The notes under the pieces are model-generated. The model was given only the letters and a program-made list of their open reading frames with translations. It had not been told where the DNA came from and ran no database searches. Shown in pieces: positions 22,274 through 34,446 of a stretch of DNA of 64,000 nt; the first letter of the stretch is position 1; each line of letters starts with the position of its first letter. The DNA lies in contig OW804097.1 of NCBI GenBank assembly GCA_942159475.1, positions 109,926,582 to 109,990,581 of the forward strand, read 5' to 3'. The DNA comes from Sthenelais limicola. Lineage: Eukaryota > Annelida > Polychaeta > Phyllodocida > Sigalionidae. Made by a program: the position numbers and the translations under genes.

Positions 22274-22843
22274 AACCCATTGAGGGCGGGCTGATGCCTC
22301 AAGGCATCAACATCAAAATGGCTCATGCAGGGGACGGGCTGATGCCTCAAGGCATCACACATAATTTGGCCCAGGGGACGGGGTGATGCCTCAAGGCATC
22401 AATTTTTTATATAAATTGAAGGGGGCATAACTTAATAAAAAATGAACGGATTTTGATGAAATTTGAAATATATGTATACAAACACATTAGAAATATTTTT
22501 ATAGGTGTGTTGTCATGGAGACAATAATGATGACGTCATAACTAACATATGTAAATGCTGGAAAGGGAACTTGGAACAAGGTTGCCCCCATATTGCACCC
22601 AATTGAGACCCATTATTTTAATTATTGAAGACCAAATTCTAGAAATTATGAAAAAATATGATCAATAACTGTTTACACCTATTAAACAATGTACATATTA
22701 CACATATTATTTGAAGAAAATATTCTTAAAGTGTTTTTAAACCCTAAACCTCATGTTAAACACCCGTCCTGAAGCCCAAAAAGGAAAAGGGCCCCCGTCC
22801 ACCAGGCAAAAATATGTGTAAACTGCCCCGCCCTGAATGGGTT
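22274..22843. mobile_element. MITE-like insertion with three internal hairpins
   Basis: Terminal inverted repeats AACCCATT(G/C)AGGGCGGG at 22274-22291 and 22825-22843. It splits the CR1 ORF2. TTAA precedes the left end (22270-22273) and GTTAA is at the right end, so a TTAA or TAA target is possible but not certain. Inside, TGATGCCTCAAGGCATCA occurs at 22292, 22340 and 22384; each copy is an 8-bp-stem hairpin. No coding capacity is seen. Confidence 0.75.
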
Positions 22844-23328
22844 AATGCCACTGCCCACATCAACTCAACAATAAACAAATCTAACATTGCACTGTCAAGC
22901 TTAGCAAGAATCAGACTGTTCGAAACCAACAGCAATCCAAATTGTCAAATCCATGCTGATTCTCCACCTAGAATTTAATTCATGCTTCCTGAATATGGCC
23001 CCCTGCTCAGCTAAATAAAAAATAGACAGATCTTTTAAAAGAGGCGTCTGAATTGCAGCCCTGCTCAAAAGAAGAGAAATATCCAAATCCTTATGATAGC
23101 CCACAGGAGAGCTCACTCCCAAAACAAACGCCCAGTCCCTAAGCAACAAACCCAACAAATCGCCAGGAGCCAATCAGCCCTAAATCTGCCAATCACACGC
23201 CCAAACCTCGAAAAACATTCAAAAGGTCACCCAGCTACCTAGGTGGAACCCTTTGGAGCAACCTACCAAAACCCATCAAAGAAATACAAGATAAAAAATC
23301 CTTCAAATCAGCCCTTAAGAAACACTAG
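22844..23328 (+). pseudogene. CR1-type ORF2, 3' part after the MITE
   Basis: Resumes with NATAHINSTINKSNIALSS, the continuation of the YLG thumb region, and reaches the C-terminus GGTLWSNLPKPIKEIQDKKS ... ALKKH at TAG 23326-23328, with frameshifts between. Together with 21230-22270 it is one 5'-truncated insertion in the FReD intron, same strand as the gene. Confidence 0.8.
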
Positions 23329-23889
23329 CTTCTCCACTAAGCCAAAACCCACATCCCTCTGACACTCCCCCATCATCCCTAAATCCCAAACGTCAATCCA
23401 AACCTTGTCCATCAATCCTGTGACAAAATACTGTTAAAATTGCCATGTATGTGATTGTTTCTTTGTTTCACCATTGTCATCATTACTCATCTATTGTCTT
23501 AACTGTATACTTGAGCTAGATTAGCTCATTTAGCATGATCCGTTTTTATCCTTTAAAGATAGCCTTAGATAATTGCACATCATAGTTGTAGTCGAAAACC
23601 TTGTTTTCATGTATAAGAAACTTGTTCTCATGTTAAATCATTGGAGAAGCTGTCAAAACAAAGTCTTGAAAAAAATTATATCAATGGAAATATTTGTAGA
23701 ATGTTTGTAAAACATGATATTGTCAACAATTATATTAGTCAGGGAGTTGAGTTATTGAGGGTATTACATTATCACACCCTGCAGAAGAACTGTATGCATA
23801 AGTTACAGTCCTATTCATGTTAATGTATACTTGCATAACAATCATTATATACATATATATACAGAATAAAGATATGCTTGATGTTGCAG

Positions 23890-24134
23890 GGAACAGCCTT
23901 GCCTATCACAATGGCTACAAGTTCACTACACATGACCAAGATAATGATGATTCATCAGTTAACTGTGCAGTGAAAAGACATGGTGCCTGGTGGTATAAGT
24001 CCTGTACCCACTCTAACCTCAATGGGCAATACTCCAGCACAGGGAGTGGTGATAAATATGTGTACTGGCTCCACTTCAACAACAACAAAGGGAGTATGAA
24101 GACTTCTGTGATGATGTTTCGCCCTCTTAACTAG
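23890..24134 (+). CDS. Fibrinogen-related domain protein, last exon
   Basis: Follows TTGCAG at 23884-23889 and ends at TAG 24132-24134. It completes a split Gly codon from the exon at 20374 and reads GNSLAYHNGYKFTTHDQDND, SSVNCAVKRHGAWWYKSC and HSNLNGQY. The DQDND loop matches the calcium site of fibrinogen domains, and the two Cys (NCA...KSC) form their conserved C-terminal disulphide. The protein ends MMFRPLN, the usual (K/R)xxP end of the domain. AATAAA lies 89 bp downstream. The 3.25-kb intron before it is filled by a CR1 fragment and a MITE. Confidence 0.93.
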
Positions 24135-24222
24135 ACCCAGCCCTGAACTCTATTTGTATGAACCCATTTGTCTATATTTTGGTTTATTGAAACATGAAAC
24201 GTATCATGAATGTGAAATTGTC

Positions 24223-24228
24223 AATAAA
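24223..24228 (+). terminator. Polyadenylation signal of the FReD gene
   Basis: AATAAA 89 bp after the stop codon, followed by T-rich and A-rich sequence within 20 bp. Confidence 0.6.
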
Positions 24229-24237
24229 ATTTGTTTA

Positions 24238-24796
24238 AAAAAAAGAAATAATTGTATTTATTAGATTTACTGGAAAAGATATAAATATGTACTTTATAAA
24301 TCTATTTGTCTATACATATTTATTTGGTTTTATTTTAATTTTTTTTTGCATTTATACTTGTAGTAGCATGAATACATGTACCAAATTTCAAGATTGTGTA
24401 TTAAAGGGGTTCATCCATGTTTGAGGTTATCCTAAGGTGTATTACTAGTAATGTTACTAGTGATTGAGCATTAAGAAATACTGTTAGCTTTTATCCATGT
24501 ATACAAAAAAAGATAATTATCAGATGTTTTAATGTTCACTATCATTTGAATCCCATTGATAACTATTACGATTAACCTATGTCAAACAGTGATTAGAGGA
24601 CTTGAAAACCAATTGAAAATGTATTCGGTATTAATGAAATCTTCTACCTAATTCTGAGATTTTGTTATGGCCTAACAGTCCATCACTAAAGTGGGTAATT
24701 TAGAAGGGGCTCTAATCCAGGACAGCTCCAGTGAGTGGGAATATGCAGGGGGACGGATTGTCCAGGGTATAGGTCATACAGCAGCATTATGCTAGG
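24238..24796. other. Non-coding DNA downstream of the FReD gene
   Basis: AT-rich with no supportable gene or motif. Confidence 0.6.
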
Positions 24797-25118
24797 GGGG
24801 GGGGGCATAGGTAGGGAGGGGGTCACTGAAGTGAGGGTATGTAGGGAGGGGGTCACTGAAGTGAGGCTAGGTAGGGAGGGCGTCACTGAAGTGTGGGTAG
24901 GCAGGGGGGGGGGGGGTCACTCAAGTGAGGCTAGGTAGGGAGGGGGTCACTGATGTGTGGGTAGGCAGGGAGGGGGTCACTCAAGTGAGGCTAGGTAGGG
25001 AGGGGGTCACTCAAGTGTGGGTAGGCAGGGAGGGGGTCATTCAAGTGTGGGTAGGCAGGGAGGGGGGTCACTCAAGTGTGGGTAGGCAGGGAGGGGGTCA
25101 CTCAAGTGTGGGTAGGCA
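24797..25118 (+). repeat. 30-bp G-rich minisatellite
   Basis: About ten copies of a unit like GTAGGGAGGGGGTCACTCAA GTGTGG. The ORFs across it come from a repeat length divisible by three. Confidence 0.9.
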
Positions 25119-25832
25119 GTAGTGCCATAGGCCCAAGCATGGCAAGGCAACGGTAACACAGTAGCCAAGCCAGATACTTTGAACCATATGAGGTTACTGG
25201 AACAGATATATTTATATATATTCTTGATGATTCTATTTCTATATTCTATAGCCTATATTGCTAAGCAACTCATGCAATATTTATGCTCCTTCAACCGACC
25301 TTATAATATACTTTATACTTCTATTATTCTTTTTACATGAATTTATGTTATTTTGTATTGTATTGAATAAGATTTAGTGGAACACATAATAAATATCTGA
25401 CTGGTTTTGGCAAAATTAGTCCCATGTCAGCCACTTAGTTTTGAGGTATGGGACTCTAAAGTGGTATGTCTGCTTAATTTTCATAGGCAATATTTGCTGA
25501 TATTCTGAATCCAATAATCCAAAAAGTTACTAATGAAATAAAATGATTCTTTTACATGTTATGTAGTTTTTGATAGATGTCCCAAATATCATAAAAATCA
25601 CATAAATATAAATGTTCATATCCAAATCCCCTTTGACCTGGAATATCGAGTTTCAGTTCTCTCCATGAAGTCCTTATAAATTAACCACACAAGTATGAAT
25701 ACTTCCTGATGTACTACAATAATGTGCTATCCCTCATTTGAAATCACTTGAAGTAGTATTTTACCACCAAACACTTAACTTAAAATGGATTCAGTCAACA
25801 TAGGACTCAGTTTGCCAGCGCTAATATTCAAC
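25119..25832. other. AT-rich non-coding DNA
   Basis: No gene or clear repeat seen between the minisatellite and the reverse-oriented Gypsy fragment. Confidence 0.6.
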
Positions 25833-28140
25833 GCAGCGCCGTGCCAGCGTCAGTATAGCGACCGTCCAAACACATTCCACGATCGCGTGGGATGGCTCGA
25901 ACGCTACTAACCGACTCCTTTGACCAAGGTTTCGTGTCTGGGGACCTTGTCGGGTCCTCACCCTCCATCACCCCAGTTTCCTCCTTGTTCCGTTCTGCCT
26001 GCCTACCTGACCTCCCCAGATTGTACGACCCTCCTGGAGGTCCTTTGCCCGAGCGGGCTACGGAAGGGTTCCCCCTCCCGTCACGAGTTCCGTCGAACTT
26101 GCGGGTCTCGTCACCGCTTCCTTGCGAGACCCACGTCAATTTCCCTTAGTTGATTTATTTTCCGGGGAATTGAATTCCTCACCCGTTTCTTTCGTGATGA
26201 AAGCGCGAAACTTCTTTAGGTGATGACAATTGGCTTGCAGATGGGTAGTTTTCCCACAAAGCCAACAAGCTGGCTCTGGACGAGTCGCTTTCGTGTCCTT
26301 CTTCCGGTAGTCAGTTTTCGTGACTGTCTTCTTGGAAGATTTGGACAAATTCTTGGTTTTATCCCAAGCCTTTTTCGTGCTACGGTCTGACTTTTTACTG
26401 TCTTCCTTTCGCACATCCTTCCGCATAGCCTGGAAGGCCGCGAAATCGGCTATTAACTCCGATTCCGAATCAGAATCCGGGACTTCGGTCGCAGTAGACG
26501 CCCCCGAAGTCTCGTCCGCTGACGAGTCAGAGTCGGACTGCGCTTCTGCTTCCGCAGCCGCGTAAGAAGCTTTCCGCTCCTTGTCCTTTCTCTGTCCGTA
26601 GAACTTATATCCTCTAGTTTTAAATTTAGAGGACTGTCCCGGCGTGGAACCCAAGACGCGCTGATATGCTTCTGGGCCACCTGCTTGCACGAAATCTGTT
26701 GCGAGATCTACGCAATCTTGCATAGACTTTGGGCGATTTGTTTGCACCCACATGCCCAGAAATTTGTCTTCTAAGCCCGTGCAGAAGATTCGGATAGACT
26801 CCTTCTTCATATGTTCGAGGTATTGTCCCTCGTACGCACGTTTGCACAAGGTCAGTAGAGCCTCACCATAGTGTTGAAGTGATTCGCCAGGCTGTTGAAC
26901 ACGGCTGCGTTATTCCTTCTGGCGTTGTTCTTCGGTCTTTGTGTCCAAGATGACACGAAGCCTCGTCACAACGTCACTTAACGTTAGGGACCTAGAATTT
27001 CCCCAAGTAGACTGGTTCACATGTCGTGAAGTCGCCATAATGAGTTCGCGCATCAGCGTTTCCTCCGGCCAACCACAAAGTTCGGCATAGTTTATTGGGA
27101 TGCGAGAAACTCTTCCCAATCCTCCCCATTGCGAAAAGGTTTGAGATTTTTAGGTTTAGGATTTTCTCCCTTGCCCGTTGATCCGTATAAACGAACTCCC
27201 GCAGGGCGGTCCTCGTTATACACAACACTAGCTTCCATTTCGGGCATCATTGAACGCCTACACTTAGTAGTGCTCGTTGGTCCCGTCGAACGGTAGTCTG
27301 GTTCGTGACCAGCTGACAAACCCCGTTTGGGCTGTAAGTCGTTATCCAACAATGGAATCGAAACATTAGTCAACGAGTAGTTGAGACCATTGTCTGAAGG
27401 AGACGAATCTACAAAGTCGACTCTTCTTCCTGCAGTCTTGAAACCTGCCGGAGTGCTAGGCAAGCGCGGGGCTCGCATTTCCGTGCTGTCCGTATTCTGC
27501 GAAGGCAATTGCACTCGCGGATCCGGGCTACCTTGAGGCAGCATCGCAGGATATCTCCGATCCAACATATCGATCAGATATTGGGGGCAAACCGCATGTT
27601 CGTGTAGACCACGATAAAGCCGCTGCACACGCTTCAACGGAAGTTGTTCGTGCATTACCCACAGTAAGTCGAGTGTTCCTCGAATTTCACCTTCAGCGAT
27701 TTCGCCTGGTGGTTTTCCCGTCTTGTCGTAAGAACAAAGAACGGTAGTCAACTGGTCCATCATGACTTTCGCGTCGTCGCTCTGTCCCAGCGGGACCGCG
27801 GTTTTGACGGTTACCGGCGGCTTAATGTCGGAAAGCTCCGATCCATCCGCCTCGCCTGTCTCGACGTTGAAACCCGCACGCTCTACGAGCTTGCGAAGAT
27901 CGTCCTCGTTGTAACACGAGCGCAACCCTAACACAATAGCTACTAGTTTCTCAACCAAGCTTTGTGTGTCCGGATTGACGATCAATCCGTCAGCACGCAT
28001 ACTGTCTATGTGTGCAACTACTTGCTCTAGTTGAGCAAATGAGTCATTCGCAAAATTTTGCGCATCGCCCTGACGTCTCGTTAACATCTGAGCGAGAGCC
28101 TCGCATGCTTGCTGCTCGGCTTCAGCCTTGGCCTTGGTAA
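25833..28140 (-). mobile_element. Truncated family 1 Ty3/Gypsy copy (gag and start of pol)
   Basis: The minus strand matches 4202-6345 of this window closely, with an extra gag N-terminus. The homology starts abruptly at 25833, in the segment between gag and protease, and ends near 28140. No LTR is visible at either side, so the copy is truncated at the pol side and probably at the 5' side too. Confidence 0.9.
26136..28140 (-). pseudogene. Family 1 gag, reverse copy, nearly complete
   Basis: Reads from a Lys/Ala/Glu-rich N-terminus through MLTRRQGDAQNFANDSFAQL (ATG at 28085-28087), a helical capsid region, a charged Ser/Asp stretch and the CX2CX4HX4C zinc knuckle (CWLCGKTTHLQANC), ending at a stop near 26136. 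The frame breaks twice: a small indel near 27095 and an in-frame TAA near 26910. It preserves the N-terminal region missing from the copy at 4202, so it is the better template for describing the family. Products would form the capsid-like particle. Confidence 0.85.
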
Positions 28141-28253
28141 CTCATGATCGTACCAGCATTTGAAAAGTACTCCCTTTCTGCAAATCTTCAAGGCATTCTA
28201 CCCCCTTTTTTATGGCAGAACGAAAAAAATGTTATGCTAAAAATGACCCCTTC

Positions 28254-28703
28254 TTATGTTTTATGAAGTCTTGTAATCATAATACCATTTTCACCAGCAA
28301 GAAGAAATATCCCAAGGGAACTCAACATTCCTTCATAATACAGTCGGCCCATGGCGTGGCAGCTTGCGGTTACCTGAATCGGCGGTCTAGGCTTCCAGTC
28401 TGCAGTCTGCAGGTTCCATTCCTCCCATTTGTGTTGCCTTGTAGCCGGCTTCTTCTTCATGGTTGGAGGTGTAGGAGGCTTTTCTCGAGACCTGGAAGAC
28501 TTTTGGGATGAGTGCTCGGATTCCACATCATTATCGTCTGAATGACAGGTTTCCTTGCTTTGGTCCTTGCTTTGGTCCTGGCTTTGGTCTGTCTTCTTCT
28601 CTACAAATTGCAGTAGGAGGGCTTTCATTTCTGTAATGTCGCCCTGAAGCTTTCCTATGTCTTTCATGTTCTCTGCGACTGTTTTCTTCTTTATCTTTGG
28701 CAT
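28254..28703 (-). CDS. Hypothetical ORF, possible retroelement ORF1 fragment
   Basis: 149-codon ORF from ATG 28703. The N-terminus is basic (MPKIKKKTV) with a short coiled coil (IGKLQGDITEMKALLLQFVE), then a DQSKDQSK repeat, an acidic Ser stretch and a Lys/Pro-rich part. Its last ~30 codons lie in a 64-bp direct repeat, so the C-terminus is not conserved protein. I do not recognise the family. A coiled-coil start with a charged tail would fit a LINE ORF1 or a small gag, but a host gene exon cannot be excluded. Confidence 0.35.
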   Translation of the reverse strand: MPKIKKKTVAENMKDIGKLQGDITEMKALLLQFVEKKTDQSQDQSKDQSKETCHSDDNDVESEHSSQKSSRSREKPPTPPTMKKKPATRQHKWEEWNLQTADWKPRPPIQVTASCHAMGRLYYEGMLSSLGIFLLAGENGIMITRLHKT

Positions 28704-28978
28704 AGTGTATGGCTTACTGCAACTAGCAAGTAATCAGAGGGAGAGTCCTGGTATAGCTCAATACTGGAAGGATGTGGTCACCAGAATGACTAGACCTGTG
28801 TGAGAGCTCAGCAGGTCGACTTTGGTTACGCAATCCTTGTGAATGGGTGTGTTTAAAAGTCTTACTCTGATTTGGCTTGTTCAAAATTACCTGTAATTTA
28901 TTCAATTACCACCAATACCATTATCACCAACAAAAAGAAATATCCCAAAGTGAACTCAACATTCCTTCATAATACTGT
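28281..28978 (-). repeat. Segment flanked by ~64-bp direct repeats
   Basis: 28281-28344 and 28914-28978 are near-identical direct repeats (core GAAATATCCCAA and CTCAACATTCCTTCATAATA). They bracket ~570 bp that hold the hypothetical ORF. Short LTR-like or target-duplication origin is possible. Confidence 0.6.
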
Positions 28979-31900
28979 ATTGACACAAACTTTCTGTGAT
29001 TATCATATGCTATCCTGTGCTGCAAATTGAGTCGAATAATCTTCTGATATTATGCCTTTTTCAGCATTTCACGGGGTTCAGTTGCAAAATTCATGACTTC
29101 ATTTCTGAATTCACATTCATTGGATACATGTGATAACTGATCCCTTTCACTGCAAAATTGAGAACAATTGTGACCCCTGAGTGGAGGGTGGGTGTGGGGG
29201 GGGGCAGGGAATATACAAATATATAGAGCTGGTGATATAATAGAAGACTGCTGTGCATTGTATTCTATACCGTAGATCAAGCTTTTTATTTATGCGTTTG
29301 TGCAGAGAATGAGTACTATAAGTAGGTTATTATTATGCCTAATTTTGTTATAAGTTGAATCATGTTGTTATCTTTTTCAATGCTTCTTCTGATCTGATTA
29401 TATAAAAGTAAATGGTTCAAGTCAAGTCTTTGTCAAGTGACATCATTTGTACATGGCCCAAGCTGCCTAGGAATATATTGTAGTGTAGTGGAAGTCCACT
29501 AGAGGAACACTTGCCCACTATAGTTCTTAACTGGACACGGGTGTAGGTGAGGGGAGGGAGGACCAGCTAGGACCACTCCTTTAGGTAATGAGGCCCGCCA
29601 TCCTGATACATACTGTTATACATGACTGCCATTATAGCCATTACAGTGTTCTGGATGATCGCCATCAGGCCTGTAATGTCATTCATGATGATAAGACAAG
29701 GGGAGCTGTCCCCCAAATCTGAGTTCCTCTATCCTATCCCAGCTGTTGTTTTCATGAGGAGGTGACAGATTTCGAGAGGTTTAATGGAATTCCGTCTTCC
29801 ACCCATCCCCATCAAAGAAATGTCCCCACAACGCGGGTATCATGTTACCAACTATAACAACAGTTCACTTTATGTCTGAAATGAAAACACACATGTAGAA
29901 GTGTCAGATGTGTTGCCACATTCTCTGGGAACTGTAGTTTCTGTGTGGAGATTTGTTGCATCAAATTATTGGGCAATAACACAATTTGTTTTTGCAGTTT
30001 TTTCCTATAGTACAGCTCTGCTATAAGAACTCAATCACCAGCACAAGTGGAAATATGTGTTGTGTTTGAGGAAAATGAGTCACAAGTTGCAAAAATGATA
30101 TCACTTTAGGTTATTTATTCACAAGATGTTTTTTTGGAATGTTTCATTTTTGGGGAGTTCAGCAAAGTCAGTATGTTAGCCTAAACAGTATATACAAATT
30201 TAAATGAATTTATCTACACTCTATATGCATATCACAGGATCACAGGATGAGTATAGAGTGTACCTATGGATGCCCCAATGTTTACCATCATTGGCATCCG
30301 GTTTATCTCTTTTCAAATGTCACAATATCACAAAATCCAATTTTCATGACTTGTGACCTATTTCCCTGCAACACATTACATATTCAGTTTAGATATAGCG
30401 ATATATCTCAACACAATCATAGATGTAATCTCTCGTTTCGCTGTAGACATTTGTATACTACTTACATTGCTACTTACAAGTGAAGATACACATACCGGTA
30501 CAGATGTAGTGTTTTATTTCTTTTTTTATGTCAATTGATATATGCAGATATATAGAACTGGTCTTTTACTGCTACTTACATATGAATATATATTGAGATG
30601 TCATATATGGGTCAGATTTTCAATTCATCTACAGTCATCCGCTTAAATAACCCAAATTTCAGACGGAAAAAGAGTTAAAAATACAGTTTGCTGTTTTATC
30701 TCTTTTTTTTTTATGTAAATCGATATATATATAGATATATAAATAACTGTAATGACTTCCTAAAAGTAATCTATGCTTTTATATTTCTCACCCATATTCT
30801 GGTCAAACAACATATTAAACCTTCTAGCTTTACATTCACTACAATCCAACCATGCTGTGTGTGAGATTTTCCTGCAATAGAAATGAATAAAACAATCCAA
30901 AAAAACTATATACTTCTGACCTGTTGTTATTACTCTCTTTTCTAACACTATGATTCATACTAAAAGTGACAACCTGCCAATCATAAATGACTCAACGCCT
31001 TAGACTTTGAAGACTGATAAAATAATATTGATCTATATTGATATTGATGGGTTAGCATTTAAATACAGGTTAATTAACGTGTTGGTTGAAGGAGCGTGAA
31101 TATTGCACAAGCTGCGTAGCAACGACTGCAATATTCAAAGCGACTGAAACCAACAAGTTAGTTAACAGATTTAATATACATGCTTTCAATCATGAAAATA
31201 GAAAAAAATGAGTCATAAATTTGAATTTTACCGGTAATCTTAGTAAAAAAAACAGATTAGTTGCCATGACAACACCATATAAATCACTAGTTGAGTAAGC
31301 ACTATGCATAAATCACTCTAGATACGTTTTTTTTCAGAGCAATGCATGTATATTAATTAACCTCATAAAATGAATTAGCACAAATGGCCATATCTACCAA
31401 TTTGACAACTTTTAATGTAAGCTCCACCATATCATATATAATGGCTTTGAGCAGTTAAATATCACAATATATGATTATTTTGGCAATAATTATTTGAGAA
31501 ATAAGTAAGGAACCACGATCCAAGTTTTTCTTCCATGGGGTAAATTGATGTTTTGGGGGGAAACTGATGATTTTTTTTTAAAAATCACACCCAATGTTAG
31601 TAGTATTCATTGGTATTCTAAAAAAAATTAAAAAAACAATGACCATTAAGCAATTTTAGAATACACAAGAAAGGTACAGGTAATATATTTGAGGGAAGGA
31701 AAATTCATTTTTTATTTTCATATACCAGAAAAAAACATTTGGGGTAGCTTTTGTCACATCGCACCCTGTGGTTTTAATAATCAAAATGCTGGAAATAACA
31801 TATTTTTAATACATATCTTAAGGGTTTAATCTGAAGAATTACCAAAGTTTCATATTTTCAAATTGTCAAAGATAAATAGCTGATTTTTATAATGGGAAAT

Positions 31901-32800
31901 AATCGTTTTTATTCTTAAAATTGGTGAAATTCAAACGATTTCAAACGAAATTCAACGAAATTTCATATTTTTTTATATCATCCTTCTAATTTCATCACAT
32001 ACAGGGCAAAACTATTCCTTGTCATGTGCAGGGACACTGTCCCCGCATGCGACAGGGGTGGGGTTATGGGGACAGAGGGGAGGGGATAAGACGTCTCTTA
32101 ATAATATTCAGCCCCTTGAATATTTTGGTACTGGTCTGGGGCAGGATGGTGAACATTATGCATTTTAGATCATATAATGCTTTGTTATCAATTCTAAATC
32201 TCAAGAATCTCCTCATTTCAAATATGCCAAGTATCGCTCTGTCACGCCTGTGGAAATATAATTATAGGCGTTTGAAAAAATAAAGTTTGAAATATAAAAT
32301 TTAATCAATAATAAATTATTTTGCTTGAAATACCCACTATGCCTATATAATATTGATGGAACATGAAATTTATAAGTGGAATTACTTTTATATAAAAAAT
32401 GGAGAATTTAATGGAGTGGTAAAGGTCATATTTAGAGGTTAAAAGTCAAGGTCAGAAGTAGATTTTCACAAATTTTTATTTCAAACTTATACTTTCATCT
32501 GCCTGTCAAAATTAAACCAAATGGGATAATGGTTGCAACCTTTAGGGTTCACTACTAGGGCGTATAGGCTATATGTCCACAAAATATTAAACATAAATAA
32601 GAGTTTTGGATCCGTGTCTACAGTAAATTAACCTTTATACTTGCGATCATCCCACAATTTAAGATAATAACCAATTCAAGGTGATCAGACATATTTTCCA
32701 AAATATATTCTTGCTAACATCTATTGGCTAAAAAATTAAAATTGTGTCTTACGATATAAGTATATTAATTATCATTACTATAATTGGTATATTCACACAG
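28979..32800. other. Long non-coding stretch
   Basis: 3.8 kb of AT-rich DNA with many homopolymer runs. 29160-29215 has a short GT/G-rich tract. No RNA gene, exon with clear splice sites, or repeat array could be supported. Part of it may be an intron of the gene ending at 33015. Confidence 0.5.
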
Positions 32801-33015
32801 ATGCAATACAAGCACAATTTGCCAATGATAAGGATTTACACAAGAAGGTCAACAAGGCAATAAGTGAAAACCTGAGAGCTGCAGAAGGAAAGATTAAACA
32901 CCGTGAGGATGCCACAAGTAGAATGGAAAAGCGGAGGGAAGAGGCTGAACGCCTTCGTACTGCAGGCGATGATGGCGAAAAACAAATGGAAGGCGACAAT
33001 GATACTGTTGAGTAA
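32801..33015 (+). CDS. Probable last exon of an unidentified charged coiled-coil protein
   Basis: After a T-rich tract and CACACAG (AG at 32799-32800) an open frame of ~71 codons runs to TAA 33013-33015. It reads AIQAQFANDKDLHKKVNKAI, SENLRAAEGKIKH, RMEKRREEAERLRT and ends MEGDNDTVE. The exon starts two bases into a codon. It is rich in Lys/Arg/Glu/Ala with heptad-like spacing and a short acidic tail. The pattern recalls the C-terminal helix of stathmin-like proteins, but similarity is weak and this is only a suggestion. The coding sense is supported by composition and the splice acceptor; no upstream exon was found. An 88-bp duplication begins at its last 12 codons. Confidence 0.55.
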
Positions 33016-33154
33016 AATTTGAATGTACCGTCGATCTAAAATGTCATAATATATGTTTATCTAGCCAAAACAAATGGAAGGCGACAATGATACTGTTGAG
33101 TAAAATTTGAATGTACCGTCTATCTAAAATGTCATTATATATGTTTATCTAGCC
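32979..33154 (+). repeat. 88-bp tandem duplication over the stop codon
   Basis: 32979-33066 and 33067-33154 match except at two positions. The unit covers the last 11 codons, the TAA and the start of the 3' UTR. Confidence 0.9.
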
Positions 33155-33623
33155 ACCTTGGGCAGAAGTCCCCAGCTTCGTACTTTTACGTCAATTTTAT
33201 AGGTAAATTATGAATGCAAAAGCTCTTTTTGAAATTGAATATCATATCATATTGCTGATGACTTAAATCTTAAGTTGCCTCTCGTTCAGATGCTTCCAAA
33301 ATGAGAAAGAGCAAAGATCAGAGAGGCAGCTAGCATTTATTTACTACGCGATGTACATATTTGTTCTGAGTAATGTATTGATTAAATATATTTTTTAGTG
33401 GATATTTGCAAATATAGTTTAGAGTGGGGGTTGTGGTGCTGAGGACAATTATTTGGTGCTGTGCTGGTTTAAGAGATTATTTATAGTACACACGAAAAGC
33501 AACTGTCTTTCGTTTATGTATTTTCAAATGTATTCAGGGTATTCAGCTGATATTTATGGTTTTACTAGTTGACTTCACTATAATGAATCTTTTATGACCA
33601 GCTATGATAATGTATAAATGTAT
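33155..33623. other. Non-coding, likely 3' UTR and flank
   Basis: AT-rich; possible 3' UTR of the preceding exon. No clear polyadenylation signal chosen. Confidence 0.4.
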
Positions 33624-34350
33624 ATATGGCCAAGGTCAGCGAACGGACTACATAAAAGTGACTTCTATTAGTCACGCTATAACTTCAGAATGACAAACCC
33701 TACCGATTTTTCTCTTATACCCACCTCCCCCAAACATATTGTTCTATGTATAAACATGGTTTCAAACAATTGGTGCATTTGGTGAAATTTGAATGATATT
33801 CATTTTAGTCATTTTTTGTGTCTCTACGACGCATTTTTTCTCTAAGATGAAATTATATAAAAAAATATTAAATATAGAAATTTCAAAAGCTAGGACATAA
33901 CTTCAATATCTATCCTACCATATCATCACAAAATAATTTGTATATTCCCACTCCAAAACATATGGTTGTCCTTTCATCTCATCAAGTAAGCAAAAACATG
34001 ACTTTGGCTAATCCTGTCATGTCCCTACAACGCTTTTAAAAACGTCCGCATTTTGAGGCAAATAAGCCAAAATTTTAGAAAATAACATTTTTATAATCTA
34101 TGAATAAATGATGCTCCTACCAAAAAAAAATAGAATTTTTGATACATTTTTTGTTTTTATTTTTCTTTGAATTAAAAATGTCTCTACAACGCAACCTTAC
34201 AGTGGTTTTCCATTGGCATGTAATAGGATTTTTCCTGCTTGACTCAAGTTATGCTATCCAATATAAATAGATTCAAGCCTTTTCTTGATAAAAAATCAAA
34301 TATAAACACTTAAAAATAGGCAATATTGATATTCAATATGTTCGGTATTT

Positions 34351-34410
34351 GTCTCTACGATGGGGGCATCGTAGAGACATTTGTCTCTACGATGGGGGCG
34401 TCGTAGAGAC
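34351..34410. repeat. Twin palindromes of the GTCTCTAC motif
   Basis: GTCTCTACGATG / CATCGTAGAGAC with a 4-bp spacer, directly followed by GTCTCTACGA / TCGTAGAGAC with an 8-bp spacer. Confidence 0.85.
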
Positions 34411-34446
34411 ACAAATGAGACAAATAACATAATTATGTGACTGAAT

